Below, piece by piece: positions 10,703 to 19,964 of a stretch of DNA of 64,000 nucleotides. Each line of letters starts with the position of its first letter. The stretch's first letter is position 1. Source of the DNA: Bacteroidales bacterium (GTDB taxonomy: Bacteria > Bacteroidota > Bacteroidia > Bacteroidales > UBA10428); contig JAFGIP010000114.1 of NCBI GenBank assembly GCA_016929525.1, positions 92,763-156,762 on the forward strand. The letters run 5' to 3'. The position numbers were made by a program, and so were the translations under genes. The notes under the pieces were generated by a model. That model was not told the DNA's origin. It ran no database searches and saw only the letters and a list, made by a program, of their open reading frames with translations.

Positions 10703-12028
10703 ATGTCAGGATTAAAAGATAAACTTGCTGAAAAGATTGAATTGTGGAGACCTAGAATAAAAAGTCTTGTTGAGGATTATGGAGATATAGTTATTGATAA
10801 GGTAACCGTAAGTCAGGTGATTGGAGGAATGCGTGGAATAAAAAGCCTGATTACCGATATTTCATATCTCGACCCTAAAGAAGGTATTCGTTACAGAGGT
10901 TATACTTTACAGGAAGTATTCAGGAAACTTCCTAAACCCGGTGGTGCCGAAATACCTTACGTTGAAGGGTTGGTATATTTGTTACTTACAGGAGATATTC
11001 CAAATGATGAGGAAGTCGCGGATGTATTTGACGAGTTTAAAAAAAGAAGAATTCTTCCGCGTTATGTCTGTGAGGTTATTGATGCATTCCCTGCAAAGAG
11101 CCATCCGATGGTGATATTCTCAACAGCGATTCTTACAATGGCCAGGGAATCATTCTTTAACAGAAAATATAATGCAGGTATCCCAAAGAATGACTTCTGG
11201 GAACCTACATATGAAGATGCTTTGAACCTTTTGGCAAAACTACCCTCAATAGCAGCATATATTTATACCAAACTATACCGGAAAGGACAGAAACCTGTTC
11301 CGTCCAGCCCCGATATGGATTTCGGAGGGAACTTCGCTTATATGATGGGTATCGATAAACCCTATGATGATGTTTCAAGGTTACACTTTATTATTCATGC
11401 CGACCACGAAAGTGGCAATGTTAGCGCACACACCGGACATTTGGTGGCAAGTTCCCTGTCTGATATTTATCTTTCGATATCTGCAACGATAAATGCACTT
11501 GCCGGACCTTTACACGGACTGGCTAATCAGGAAGTACTCAGGTGGCTTCATGAGCTTAGAGAAAAAATGGGAAATGAAATGCCTACCGATGATGAAATGA
11601 AACAGTTTGTCTGGGATACGCTGAATTCAGGACAGGTGATTCCGGGATTTGGTCATGCAGTGCTTCGAAAAACCGATCCCAGATATACCGTACAACGGGA
11701 ATTTAGTCTGAAGCACCTTTCTGAAGATCCGATTTTTAAATATGTCGATAAATTATACAAAATTGTACCCCCGATATTGAAAGAACATGGTAAGGCAAAA
11801 AACCCCTGGCCTAATGTCGATGCGCAGTCGGGAGTTATCCAGTGGCATTACGGGGTCAAGGAATATGAATTCTATACAGTATTATTTGGTATTGGCAGAT
11901 CTATTGGCGTTACAGCTAACATAATCTGGGACAGGGCACTCGGATATCCTTTGGAACGCCCTAAGTCGTTAACAACTTCTATGCTTGAACAGATGGTAAG
12001 TACTATTAATAGTCCGGAAAACAAATGA
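10703..12028 (+). CDS. gltA: Citrate synthase
   Basis: The 441-residue enzyme condenses acetyl-CoA and oxaloacetate to enter the TCA cycle. The catalytic triad is present: His271 in GPLHGLANQEVLRWL, His318 in GFGHAVLRKTDPRY and Asp373 in NVDAQSGVIQWHYG. The N-terminus is longer than the hexameric Gram-negative type, and the sequence resembles the eukaryotic-type citrate synthase common in Bacteroidota. It is preceded by a 155-base gap without a clear TAnnTTTG element and followed by a weak hairpin. It appears monocistronic. Confidence 0.95.
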   Translation: MSGLKDKLAEKIELWRPRIKSLVEDYGDIVIDKVTVSQVIGGMRGIKSLITDISYLDPKEGIRYRGYTLQEVFRKLPKPGGAEIPYVEGLVYLLLTGDIPNDEEVADVFDEFKKRRILPRYVCEVIDAFPAKSHPMVIFSTAILTMARESFFNRKYNAGIPKNDFWEPTYEDALNLLAKLPSIAAYIYTKLYRKGQKPVPSSPDMDFGGNFAYMMGIDKPYDDVSRLHFIIHADHESGNVSAHTGHLVASSLSDIYLSISATINALAGPLHGLANQEVLRWLHELREKMGNEMPTDDEMKQFVWDTLNSGQVIPGFGHAVLRKTDPRYTVQREFSLKHLSEDPIFKYVDKLYKIVPPILKEHGKAKNPWPNVDAQSGVIQWHYGVKEYEFYTVLFGIGRSIGVTANIIWDRALGYPLERPKSLTTSMLEQMVSTINSPENK

Positions 12029-12047
12029 TTTAATTCCGGGAAATCAT
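12025..12047 (+). terminator. Weak hairpin after citrate synthase
   Basis: ATGATTT and AAATCAT form a 7-bp stem with a 9-base loop, overlapping the stop codon. There is no proper T-tract, only CTTAATCTTCTC, so termination here is uncertain. Confidence 0.25.
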
Positions 12048-12066
12048 CTTAATCTTCTCACTATCA

Positions 12067-12097
12067 TTGTTTCTTATTTATTAGTTGACTAATTTTA
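12067..12097 (+). promoter_or_regulatory. Possible promoter of the propeller-SpoIIE gene
   Basis: TTG at 12067-12069 and TAATTTTA at 12090-12097 are separated by 20 bases, close to the Bacteroidota -33/-7 arrangement. The final G of TAnnTTTG is replaced by A. It lies 27 bases upstream of the ATG. Confidence 0.3.
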
Positions 12098-12124
12098 GTA
12101 AGCATAGCTCACATAAGTCAGTTT

Positions 12125-15100
12125 ATGATTAGAGTATACTTACTTTTTATTTTACTGTCGGTTCTCCGGATTACTTGGTCGCAGACATATTCCCCGGTTG
12201 ACAGATTCTCGGTTGAGAGTGGATTGTCACATTCACATATTACATGTCTGTTCATAGATAGCAGGGGGTTTTTATGGATTGGCACACCCGACGGACTTAA
12301 TCGTTATGATGGTTATTCTTTTATTAAGTATCAGACAAGGATTGGAGATCAGACTTCAATAACCAACGATTATATTCTGGATATTACCGAAGATGCCGAT
12401 GGTAATTTATGGATTGCTACAGCAACTGGAGTTTCAAAATTTGATATTACGGGTAACAGCTTTCAGTCTTTTACATTGAAAAGAAGTATTGACGAAGATG
12501 GTATTCCTGTCGTTATTACAGATATAGAAATAGATACCATTAATAATTCAGTCTATTTACTTGGTAATGGATTAATTGCCCAAATGGATCTGTCAACCTA
12601 TGCTGTAAAAAGGTTTCCAGTTGAAAGATTCTATAAGCTTTCTCAAAGAAATGAATTCAATGCCGTTAAATATGATAATTATACCAACAGCATTTTATTT
12701 ATTACAAAAAGACAAATAATTGAGTTTAATATCTCAAATGATTCTGCATCGATAAGATTTGATATTGATAAATTCACCGGGAATAATATGGAACTAGTTA
12801 AGGATGTTGCCTGTGGATATAATGGTTCGCTGGGCATATTAACCACTGAATATTTAATCTCTTTAAGCGGTAATGATTCTGGAGAAAATAATCATTTTAA
12901 ACAAAAACTTGCCACCGATTCAGGAATTAAATTAATATATGATGGATTAACAAAATGCTATCATGTAATTCAGACAAGCAGCATATATGTTTATAATGCT
13001 ATCAATCTGAAACAGATAAACACTTTTAATTTTACGCTGCCAAAAGAATACCAGCCAAATATTTCCACATATTGCAGAAGCAGATCAGGGGTATTATGGG
13101 TCGGAACTTTTCAGGGATTGTATAAGTTTAATTTGCATAAAAACTCATTTAAGACAATTGTGCCGGCCGCATACACTAAAAGTAACAAACCCGTCAGAAT
13201 AAGTGATGCTATTCTTGACGAAAATAGAATGATTTGGGCAGGAGAACGGACAGGGGAACTTACAATTTTAAAATTTGAAACAGGCTCTTCGATGATGGTT
13301 CCTTTTAAGCAGATTAATCTTAATACCAGGATCAACAAAATTAATAAGAGTTTCAGGGGTGACATTTTTATTGCAACGGGTAATGGTGTTATTCTTTATA
13401 GTTATAACAGAAATTCATTGAATTATAGCAGTAATACAAAGAAATATCTTACAGGAGAAGAGATATATGCTGTTTATCCTGAAAAGAATGATACGGTTTG
13501 GATCGCGGGAGAAAGTGGATTCTATTTGTTTAGACCGGAAGAAAACGAGATCGAATTACTTAAAGGATCGGCAGACATATATTCCGGTAACAGGGTCATT
13601 GAAATACAAGGAACCAGCAAGCATATTTTTCTTGTTTACAATAATAGCATCGTTGAAATAGACAGACAAAGTCTTGAAACCAGATTTATTAACGCTCAAA
13701 GAGATGGTAAAATCTTAACTTTCATTCATACTGTTTTACCTGTAAACGAAAAGGAACTTTTAGTTGGTACTTCAAACGGAGTGTTTAGTTATCGACCTTT
13801 AATTGGGGAGCTTAGTTTACTTGATCTTGGATTAAAAAGGAGTAATTATCATATCCATGCTTTGCATATCGACCCTAAAGGGACGCTTTGGGTATCGACT
13901 AATAAGGGACTCCTGTCTGTCGATAAATCAAAATATGGTATAAAGCAGTTTGATAAAAACGATGGATTAGCACTACAGGTATTTGCAGATCGCCTGGTAT
14001 CAAGCGATAGAAGTGGTAATATACTGTTTGGAGGGATTGACCGGCTTATTGTCTTTAATCCGGATTCTTTAATTAAAAATAACGTGGCACCTAATATTGA
14101 GTTTACTCAGGTTGTTCTGAATGGTAAGAACAGAAAATTGACTATTAACTTAGTAGGAGTTGATACACTTGAAATCGAACCGGATATAAAATATTTCAGG
14201 ATTAATTTTTCTGCATTGGATTTTTGGGCACCGGAAAAGAATAATTACAAATATTCCCTTGTACGATTAAAGCGTGATAGATATTGGAATTCACTCGATA
14301 ATCAAAACTATATTCTTTTATCAGGTTTAAGAGCGGGTTATTATATCCTTGAAATTAAAGGAGCTAATAACGAAGGGGTTTGGAATCATAATTCACGCAA
14401 ACTGATTATTCATGTTTATGCTCCATTTTGGCAGTCACATCTGGCATTTGTTATTTATAGTATTTTATTTATCCTTTTGTTTTATCTGTCAGTTTATTTC
14501 CGCACAAAACATTTACATAAACAAAACAGGGAATATCGTGAGAGAGAACAAATATCTAAAAAAATAGAACAGCAGAAAGAAGAGTTATCCGTTAAGAATA
14601 AAAATATCACCGATAGTATTAACTATGCGAAACGGATTCAAATGGCTCTTATGCCCTCACAAAAACTGTTTAAGAAATTGTTCCCCGACTCGTTTATTTT
14701 ACATCTTCCTAAAGACATTGTCAGTGGTGATTTCTACTGGGTAAACGAAGTTGACGAAAGGAAATATTTTGCAGCAGTGGATTGCACAGGACATGGTGTA
14801 CCGGGAGCATTTATGTCAATTATAGGTTTTGAATTGTTCAGAAGAATAACTGAAACAGAAAAGAAAAAGCAACCCGCAGAAATTCTTAACAGCTTAAACC
14901 GGGAATTTGAATTAATTTTTCGTGATGTTGAAAATATTACACTGCGTGATGGGATGGATGTTGCATTTTGTGCAATTGATAAAAAGATGAAGGTACTTGA
15001 ATTTGCCGGTGCATTTAATCCGTTATACCTGGTCAGGGATAATAAAATTACTGAAATTAAAGGTGACAGATTTTCCGTGGGTTTAAATACTGATTCGGAG

Positions 15101-15385
15101 AATGATCAGGAATTAATGTTTCAGGATCATGTTATTCCACTTGATGATGGAGATATTATATATATTTTCACTGATGGTTTTGCTGATCAGTTTGGAGGCC
15201 CGGATGAGAAGAAATATAAATATCGACGTTTCAGGCATTTATTGTTAGCACTTCATGAATTACCAATGGAACGCCAGGTTGAATTTCTCAGAAGGAGTAT
15301 ACTCGATTGGAAAGGAGATATGGATCAGGTTGACGATATACTGGTAATAGGAGTTAGGGTATCTAATGATGATAAAATTAAATAA
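12125..15385 (+). CDS. Periplasmic beta-propeller sensor with SpoIIE-type protein phosphatase output
   Basis: The 1086-residue protein has a signal peptide (about 1-19) and a two-component-regulator-type propeller (about 20-660; RGFLWIGTPDGLNRYDGYSF, GNLWIATATGVSKF, GTLWVSTNKGLLS). A Y_Y_Y domain (about 675-770) precedes one TM segment (about 775-797), a short coiled coil and a C-terminal PP2C/SpoIIE domain (about 850-1080). Metal-binding motifs are intact: VSGDFYW, DCTGHGVPGAFMS, FTDGFADQFGG and QVDDILVIGV. Members of this class sense ligands through the propeller and dephosphorylate a Ser-phosphorylated STAS-type regulator. It resembles hybrid two-component propeller sensors with the kinase replaced by a phosphatase. 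No STAS or anti-sigma partner is in the window; the neighbouring kinase is convergent. Confidence 0.88.
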   Translation: MIRVYLLFILLSVLRITWSQTYSPVDRFSVESGLSHSHITCLFIDSRGFLWIGTPDGLNRYDGYSFIKYQTRIGDQTSITNDYILDITEDADGNLWIATATGVSKFDITGNSFQSFTLKRSIDEDGIPVVITDIEIDTINNSVYLLGNGLIAQMDLSTYAVKRFPVERFYKLSQRNEFNAVKYDNYTNSILFITKRQIIEFNISNDSASIRFDIDKFTGNNMELVKDVACGYNGSLGILTTEYLISLSGNDSGENNHFKQKLATDSGIKLIYDGLTKCYHVIQTSSIYVYNAINLKQINTFNFTLPKEYQPNISTYCRSRSGVLWVGTFQGLYKFNLHKNSFKTIVPAAYTKSNKPVRISDAILDENRMIWAGERTGELTILKFETGSSMMVPFKQINLNTRINKINKSFRGDIFIATGNGVILYSYNRNSLNYSSNTKKYLTGEEIYAVYPEKNDTVWIAGESGFYLFRPEENEIELLKGSADIYSGNRVIEIQGTSKHIFLVYNNSIVEIDRQSLETRFINAQRDGKILTFIHTVLPVNEKELLVGTSNGVFSYRPLIGELSLLDLGLKRSNYHIHALHIDPKGTLWVSTNKGLLSVDKSKYGIKQFDKNDGLALQVFADRLVSSDRSGNILFGGIDRLIVFNPDSLIKNNVAPNIEFTQVVLNGKNRKLTINLVGVDTLEIEPDIKYFRINFSALDFWAPEKNNYKYSLVRLKRDRYWNSLDNQNYILLSGLRAGYYILEIKGANNEGVWNHNSRKLIIHVYAPFWQSHLAFVIYSILFILLFYLSVYFRTKHLHKQNREYREREQISKKIEQQKEELSVKNKNITDSINYAKRIQMALMPSQKLFKKLFPDSFILHLPKDIVSGDFYWVNEVDERKYFAAVDCTGHGVPGAFMSIIGFELFRRITETEKKKQPAEILNSLNREFELIFRDVENITLRDGMDVAFCAIDKKMKVLEFAGAFNPLYLVRDNKITEIKGDRFSVGLNTDSENDQELMFQDHVIPLDDGDIIYIFTDGFADQFGGPDEKKYKYRRFRHLLLALHELPMERQVEFLRRSILDWKGDMDQVDDILVIGVRVSNDDKIK

Positions 15386-15390
15386 TAAGG

Positions 15391-15408
15391 ATCAGGAAGC
15401 ATCCTGAT
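15391..15408. terminator. Small hairpin between convergent signalling genes
   Basis: ATCAGGA and TCCTGAT form a 7-bp stem around AGCA between the two convergent stops, partly inside the kinase reading frame. Neither strand has a long T-tract after it, so it is at most a weak bidirectional terminator. Confidence 0.25.
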
Positions 15409-17143
15409 TTGCAAGCAGATTTCTCATTTTCTGTAAGAGAATTTCAACCTGGAATGGTTTTGAAATATATTCATTCATTCCGGCGGCGAGGCACGCTTCT
15501 TTGTCTCCGGAAAGTGCATTTGCGGTAATAGCAATTATTGGGGTATGTGTATTTGTACTGGCTTCAAGTTCGCGGATTTTTTTTGTTGCAAGTATACCAT
15601 TCATCACAGGCATCTGAATGTCCATCAGGATCAAATCATACTTGGTAGTGCCAAATTTATCCAATGCTTCTTTTCCATTGCTTGCAACTTCTATGTTCTT
15701 CACCTTATTTTTTAAACTGAGTATTACAATTTTCTGGTTAATTGAATTATCCTCAACAAGAAGTACATTAGCATCTTCAAGGCTTATAGCCTGTTCATGT
15801 TTTAATATTTCTTTTTTAGTTAATTTTTCCTCTTCTTTAACAATGGTCAGTTTTTTGTCATTCTTCAATATGAGATATAGATGAATTTTTGTTGCTTTGA
15901 CAATGCTGTTAAGATTGAATTCACCATTATAAAGTTTAACTATTTTTTGTGCTATGCTGAGATCAAGGTAATTTCTTTGTAGTTCTCCTTTTGAAAAAAT
16001 CGGCTTTGCAGGAGCAACAAAATAATTGTTTCTGTCGTCTTTTTTCACCTCAACATATGGGAATGATATCTCAATATCCAGCTTACTTTTATCATCTTCA
16101 TTTATTTTCAGAATTTTCGCATTAATATCGATTTTTGTTTTTTTGTCAGAATTGAGTTTAACGATATTCTCAATCAGTGAAAGAAATAACTGTTTAATTC
16201 TTACAGGATGCCCCCTGAACTGTATTTTGGAAGAATCTATGTTAAAATTGATCTCAAGCTTTTCTTTATGTTGGTTTTTAAAGAGCTTTAAAGTATTTTC
16301 AATAGTAGACTGAATATTAAAGCTTACCTCCGTTTGTTCGCTGTCTTCAATATCAAGCGCAGAAATCTGGACAATATTGTTTACAACATTTACGAGGTTA
16401 TTGGTTGAAGCAATTATGGTATCGAATAAATCCTGTTGATCATCAGGTAATTTTGATCGGTCTACCAAATTTGAAATAAGTGTGATGTTGTTTAAAGGTG
16501 TTCTGATCTGGTGTGACAGCTTTGATAAAAAATCATCCTTTCTTTTACTTTCATCTTTACTTTCTTCTACAGCTTTACTCATTACCTTTTGACTTGATAC
16601 TTTAAGAAATTCATAGATGTAAATTGTCGTCAGAATAGCAATATATGCACCTATTATCCTTAAGCTGATACTTAAGCTGTAATCTGGTATAAAGCCGACA
16701 TACAAACTTAAGATACATATTAATGTAATTAATGCTAGAAAAATAATAGATATTCTGAACCCTTCATCAATCCCTTTAAGCGCAATGGCAAGAATCGGAA
16801 ATGGGAAAAGCCAGAGAAATCCGGTATCGTATGCACCTCCGGTGATCAGACAATAAAGTAGGACAAATGCTGTTGTTATAATTATAATATATGAATATAA
16901 ACCAATGTTTGTTTTATTACTGAAAATCTGATATACAACATAATTTACGGCAGAACTAATACCAAGAACAAGAGCAAGTATGTAGTCTTCATTTATAATT
17001 GCCAGAACTCCGAAAAAAAGATAAAAACTAAGAGTAATAACAGCAGCAAAATTGACAAGGATTACTTTATTGGCTTTTTCAATTTCGAGTTTTTTAGAAG
17101 CCCTGTTTGAAAAATAATTTGCTATGTTTTGAAGTAATTCCAT
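15392..17143 (-). CDS. Membrane hybrid histidine kinase with degenerate ATPase domain and C-terminal receiver
   Basis: The 583-residue protein starts with about six TM helices (about residues 27-180, no extracytoplasmic sensor domain). A HisKA domain follows with His211 in LSKLSHQIRTPLNN. The region where HATPase_c should be (about 275-430) has only a weak N-box (SLIENIVKLN) and lacks recognisable DxGxG and GxGL boxes. A canonical receiver follows (about 457-575) with VLLVEDNS, phosphoacceptor Asp508 in LILMDIQMP and Lys562 in ISKPF. It may be phosphorylated by another kinase, act as a phosphatase or phosphotransfer node, or bind ATP in a divergent way. It is convergent with the SpoIIE gene and ends 6 bases from it. 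Confidence 0.85.
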   Translation of the reverse strand: MELLQNIANYFSNRASKKLEIEKANKVILVNFAAVITLSFYLFFGVLAIINEDYILALVLGISSAVNYVVYQIFSNKTNIGLYSYIIIITTAFVLLYCLITGGAYDTGFLWLFPFPILAIALKGIDEGFRISIIFLALITLICILSLYVGFIPDYSLSISLRIIGAYIAILTTIYIYEFLKVSSQKVMSKAVEESKDESKRKDDFLSKLSHQIRTPLNNITLISNLVDRSKLPDDQQDLFDTIIASTNNLVNVVNNIVQISALDIEDSEQTEVSFNIQSTIENTLKLFKNQHKEKLEINFNIDSSKIQFRGHPVRIKQLFLSLIENIVKLNSDKKTKIDINAKILKINEDDKSKLDIEISFPYVEVKKDDRNNYFVAPAKPIFSKGELQRNYLDLSIAQKIVKLYNGEFNLNSIVKATKIHLYLILKNDKKLTIVKEEEKLTKKEILKHEQAISLEDANVLLVEDNSINQKIVILSLKNKVKNIEVASNGKEALDKFGTTKYDLILMDIQMPVMNGILATKKIRELEASTNTHTPIIAITANALSGDKEACLAAGMNEYISKPFQVEILLQKMRNLLANQDAS

Positions 17144-17267
17144 TTGTGAGGGTAAGTTTTTTTGCTCTTATATAAATATAAGTAAATTTAGTATAAATCG
17201 GAATTTATTGCTGTATTAATGTTACCAACACTTAAGCAATATTCATTATTGAGAAAAACCAGGAATG

Positions 17268-17300
17268 TTTGTATCTTTTTATATATAAACGATAATTTTG
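17268..17300 (+). promoter_or_regulatory. Bacteroidota-type promoter
   Basis: TTTG at 17268-17271 and TAATTTTG at 17293-17300 are separated by 21 bases, matching the -33/-7 consensus TTTG and TAnnTTTG. The -7 element ends 23 bases before the ATG at 17324. Because the promoter lies inside the longer ORF from 17219, it supports the later start. Confidence 0.55.
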
Positions 17301-17323
17301 TGTACAACTGTGAATATTATACG

Positions 17324-17998
17324 ATGAGACTATTCTTTGGATTATTACTTATTAGTGTTTTGTGCAGATACAGTTATGCTGATAATGACTCTGCAAACTT
17401 TGTTATGTATAATCCCGAATTTGAATTTAAGGAAGGTATTTTTGTAAACTTCAGCCAGGTTCAAAACAACTCGCCACTACCTAAATCACGTATAGTTACC
17501 GATATTGATTATGATAATCCGGAGTTTTTCGACTATGTTCTTTCAAAGAGTAAAATATTTTATTACGACAATATTGGTAACAAGAATGAACTGAAGTCAA
17601 ATAAGGTCTGGGGATATTCCAGAAACGGATTTCTTTATATTAATATCGACGATGGTTTTTTCAGAATTACACTGATTGGTTCGGTATGTCATTTCATTGC
17701 AAGTCAGACAACATATAATAGTTACTATAATTCACCATACTACTATAATTCATATTATTATGATCCTTACAGGATGCCATCATCATACCCTTCTACCGAG
17801 ATGCGTCAGTATCTGCTTGATTTTAAAACAGGGAGGGTATTTGATTACAACGAAGAATCGCTTGAAGTTATACTTATGCAGGATCCGGAACTTCATGATG
17901 AATATGCAGCATTGAGTAAGAAAAAGAAACGTCAGCAGAAGTTTATATTTATGCGTAAATACAACGAAAGAAATCCATTATATTTTCCAAAAAATTAA
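17324..17998 (+). CDS. Exported tyrosine-rich protein of unknown function
   Basis: I do not recognise this protein. The frame is open from 17219, but the ATG at 17324 yields a signal peptide (MRLFFGLLLISVLCRYSYA) and lies just after a good promoter, so 224 residues are likely. The mature part is rich in beta-type sequence. It contains a Tyr/Asn/Ser run (YNSYYNSPYYYNSYYYDPYR, about residues 130-149) and ends in a basic KKKKRQQKFIFMRKYNER segment. A second exported unknown follows 11 bases downstream on the same strand, so the two probably form an operon and may act together in the periplasm or envelope. Confidence 0.7.
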   Translation: MRLFFGLLLISVLCRYSYADNDSANFVMYNPEFEFKEGIFVNFSQVQNNSPLPKSRIVTDIDYDNPEFFDYVLSKSKIFYYDNIGNKNELKSNKVWGYSRNGFLYINIDDGFFRITLIGSVCHFIASQTTYNSYYNSPYYYNSYYYDPYRMPSSYPSTEMRQYLLDFKTGRVFDYNEESLEVILMQDPELHDEYAALSKKKKRQQKFIFMRKYNERNPLYFPKN

Positions 17999-18009
17999 TA
18001 ATTAAAGCT

Positions 18010-18858
18010 ATGAAGAAAAGTTTGATTGTCTTTTTATTAAGTATCTGGTTAATTGATGCTTCAGGGCAAAGTTACGTGCCAAGCCGCGATGATATTAATG
18101 CTTTTTTTAATACTAAAACCATGGTGGTTTTATTAGATAATCCATTACTTGAATATAATATCATTATTAAAGAAGTAATGGAGCAGGAATGGGGAATTAC
18201 AGATTTTGAATACATTACTTTCAAAGAATTTGAAGAACTGAGATTTGATCCTCAGTATTCATTTTTATATATGTCGCAGGTAACTTTTGAAAATGATAAG
18301 ACTGACGCACGTTATCGGTTTTTACATCTTTCACTGGGAGGTGATTATTTCAGAAAAAATCAAATGCCTGATATTGCTTCTGTTCCCTTGGCTTATTACA
18401 GTGTTGATGAAGATAATTACACATATAAGCTCGCAATACTAGTAAGATTCATGCAGAATCATGCACTCTTAATAAAAGATCATCCGGAAATTGTCTCTGC
18501 GAATGTACTGCAGCATTATAACGACAACATTAGGGATATTAAAGGTAAAACCCTGTACCTGCTTGAAGAAGAACTTACTGATGAAGTTAATTCAACAGCC
18601 AGAATAAAAGAAGTCTATCCTTATAAATTCAGGATAGTTACAAAAGATGTGATTACTGAAGCAATAAAGGAGCGCAATAATAATGTGGTATTTTTACACA
18701 AGGTTGGTCCTGAAGGAACTAAAATTAATGCAAGATGTTATAAGATAATAATAGGAGCTGCAGATGCTAATTTTTATTATTTCGATTATCATAAAATATC
18801 GAATAAGAAACCAGACGGATTTTTAAGTGACGATTTTAAGAAGCTTGCCAAAAAGTAA
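18010..18858 (+). CDS. Exported protein of unknown function
   Basis: The 282-residue product has a signal peptide (MKKSLIVFLLSIWLIDASGQ) and no TM segment after it. I recognise no family. Visible features are a mixed alpha/beta mature region, a segment FFNTKTMVVLLDNPLLEYN near the N-terminus, a central VLQHYNDNIRDIKGKTLYLL stretch, and a C-terminal part with RCYKIIIGAADANFYYFDYH. It starts 11 bases after the upstream exported tyrosine-rich protein and is probably co-transcribed with it. Codon use and base composition look like the neighbours. Confidence 0.7.
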   Translation: MKKSLIVFLLSIWLIDASGQSYVPSRDDINAFFNTKTMVVLLDNPLLEYNIIIKEVMEQEWGITDFEYITFKEFEELRFDPQYSFLYMSQVTFENDKTDARYRFLHLSLGGDYFRKNQMPDIASVPLAYYSVDEDNYTYKLAILVRFMQNHALLIKDHPEIVSANVLQHYNDNIRDIKGKTLYLLEEELTDEVNSTARIKEVYPYKFRIVTKDVITEAIKERNNNVVFLHKVGPEGTKINARCYKIIIGAADANFYYFDYHKISNKKPDGFLSDDFKKLAKK

Positions 18859-19149
18859 TATTTTCTGAGGCTGTATAAAAAGTGTTTTCTATGCCACAAT
18901 TTCGATAATTATCGGAACACCATCCCGAAAGCTTTCGGGACACTAAAATGCACTAAACTGAAATATAATGAAAATCAAATTTTTGTGTCTTTTTGTTTTT
19001 TTGTGAATTACTGGCAATAAATTAATTAATAACTTTTGAGATAGCCTATTCATCTTTTATTCATATTGTCTTTAGCTACCTATTTGTTCATATATTCTTA
19101 CCAGCGAATTTTATTTTATATTATCTTTCACATTAAATGTGATTAAATC
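18859..19149. other. Intergenic region, possible decayed dispersed repeat
   Basis: This 291-base stretch has no credible ORF. It contains the 18-bp palindrome at 18923-18940, the segment CACTAAAATGCACTAAACTG, and the T/G-rich TTTTTGTGTCTTTTTGTTTT stretch. The style resembles noncoding dispersed repeats found between genes in Bacteroidota. Whether it is repeated in this genome cannot be judged from one window. Confidence 0.35.
18923..18940. repeat. 18-bp perfect palindrome
   Basis: TCCCGAAAGCTTTCGGGA is fully self-complementary. A related palindrome, CCGATAGCTATCGG, lies at 48062-48075. Both have the form CCGAWAGCTWTCGG in noncoding DNA, which suggests a dispersed palindromic repeat family. 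Confidence 0.6.
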
Positions 19150-19905
19150 ATGCATCGCCTATTTTTTCTAATCACCTTGTTTTTCATTCTGGCAAATGTT
19201 CAGAGTTTGTTATACTCGCAGTCCGGGGAGTCAGATCCGGGTGTGCAGTTGGTTGATTCATATGTTGCTGCAGGAAATATTACAAAAGCTCTTGTTGAAC
19301 TTGAAAATATACTGGTAAAAAATCCTGCAAATTTAGAAGCTCAGGAAATGAAAATTAACATCCTTGTTCAGCAGGACAGAGGCAAGGAAGCATTTAAGGA
19401 TATTGAGGAATATATGGTAATGTATCCAAACAAACCAGAATACTTCTACCTGAGGGCGATATTGAATCTTCAGAAAGAAAAATATTCAAAAGCAATTGAC
19501 GATTTTGATAAGGCAGTTCAAACTAAAATGCCGGAGAATTCTGTTTATAAAGTATATCTGAACAGGGGGATGGCACATTTTTATTTACAGGATTACGATT
19601 TAGCCGAAGCCGACTTTAATGAAGTTATTGACCGTGACTCGAAAAATGCTGCAGCTTACCATGGCAAAGGAATGGTTAAATATGAATTGCGAGAATATGA
19701 CGAAGCAGTTGTTCAGTTTCAGAAAGCGCTGCATGAAGATGAAGGAAATCCTATAACACATTTCAATATGGGGATGACATATTTCAGACTAGATGAATCA
19801 GACAACGCTTGCTATCACTTTAACAGATCTTGCACTCTTGGTCATAGAAATGCTTGTCGTTTATTGATGATGGAATGTACGGAAGAAATTAATATTTCAA
19901 AATAA
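19150..19905 (+). CDS. Exported tetratricopeptide repeat protein
   Basis: The 251-residue protein has a signal peptide (about 1-25, ending near LLYSQ) followed by about five TPR units across residues 30-240. Units are recognisable in PANLEAQEMKINILVQQDRG, AILNLQKEKYSKAIDDFDKA, NRGMAHFYLQDYDLAEADFN, GKGMVKYELREYDEAVVQFQ and NMGMTYFRLDESDNACYHFN. The last unit ends in a short Cys-containing tail. TPR domains are protein-protein interaction scaffolds; a periplasmic or outer-membrane-associated location is likely. The gene stands alone between a noncoding repeat-like region and the GT2 fusion. The partner is unknown. Confidence 0.8.
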   Translation: MHRLFFLITLFFILANVQSLLYSQSGESDPGVQLVDSYVAAGNITKALVELENILVKNPANLEAQEMKINILVQQDRGKEAFKDIEEYMVMYPNKPEYFYLRAILNLQKEKYSKAIDDFDKAVQTKMPENSVYKVYLNRGMAHFYLQDYDLAEADFNEVIDRDSKNAAAYHGKGMVKYELREYDEAVVQFQKALHEDEGNPITHFNMGMTYFRLDESDNACYHFNRSCTLGHRNACRLLMMECTEEINISK

Positions 19906-19964
19906 TACTTCATCTGTCTGAATGAATTTAATAGAATTAGTATTTTATTACCATTTCTGAACCG

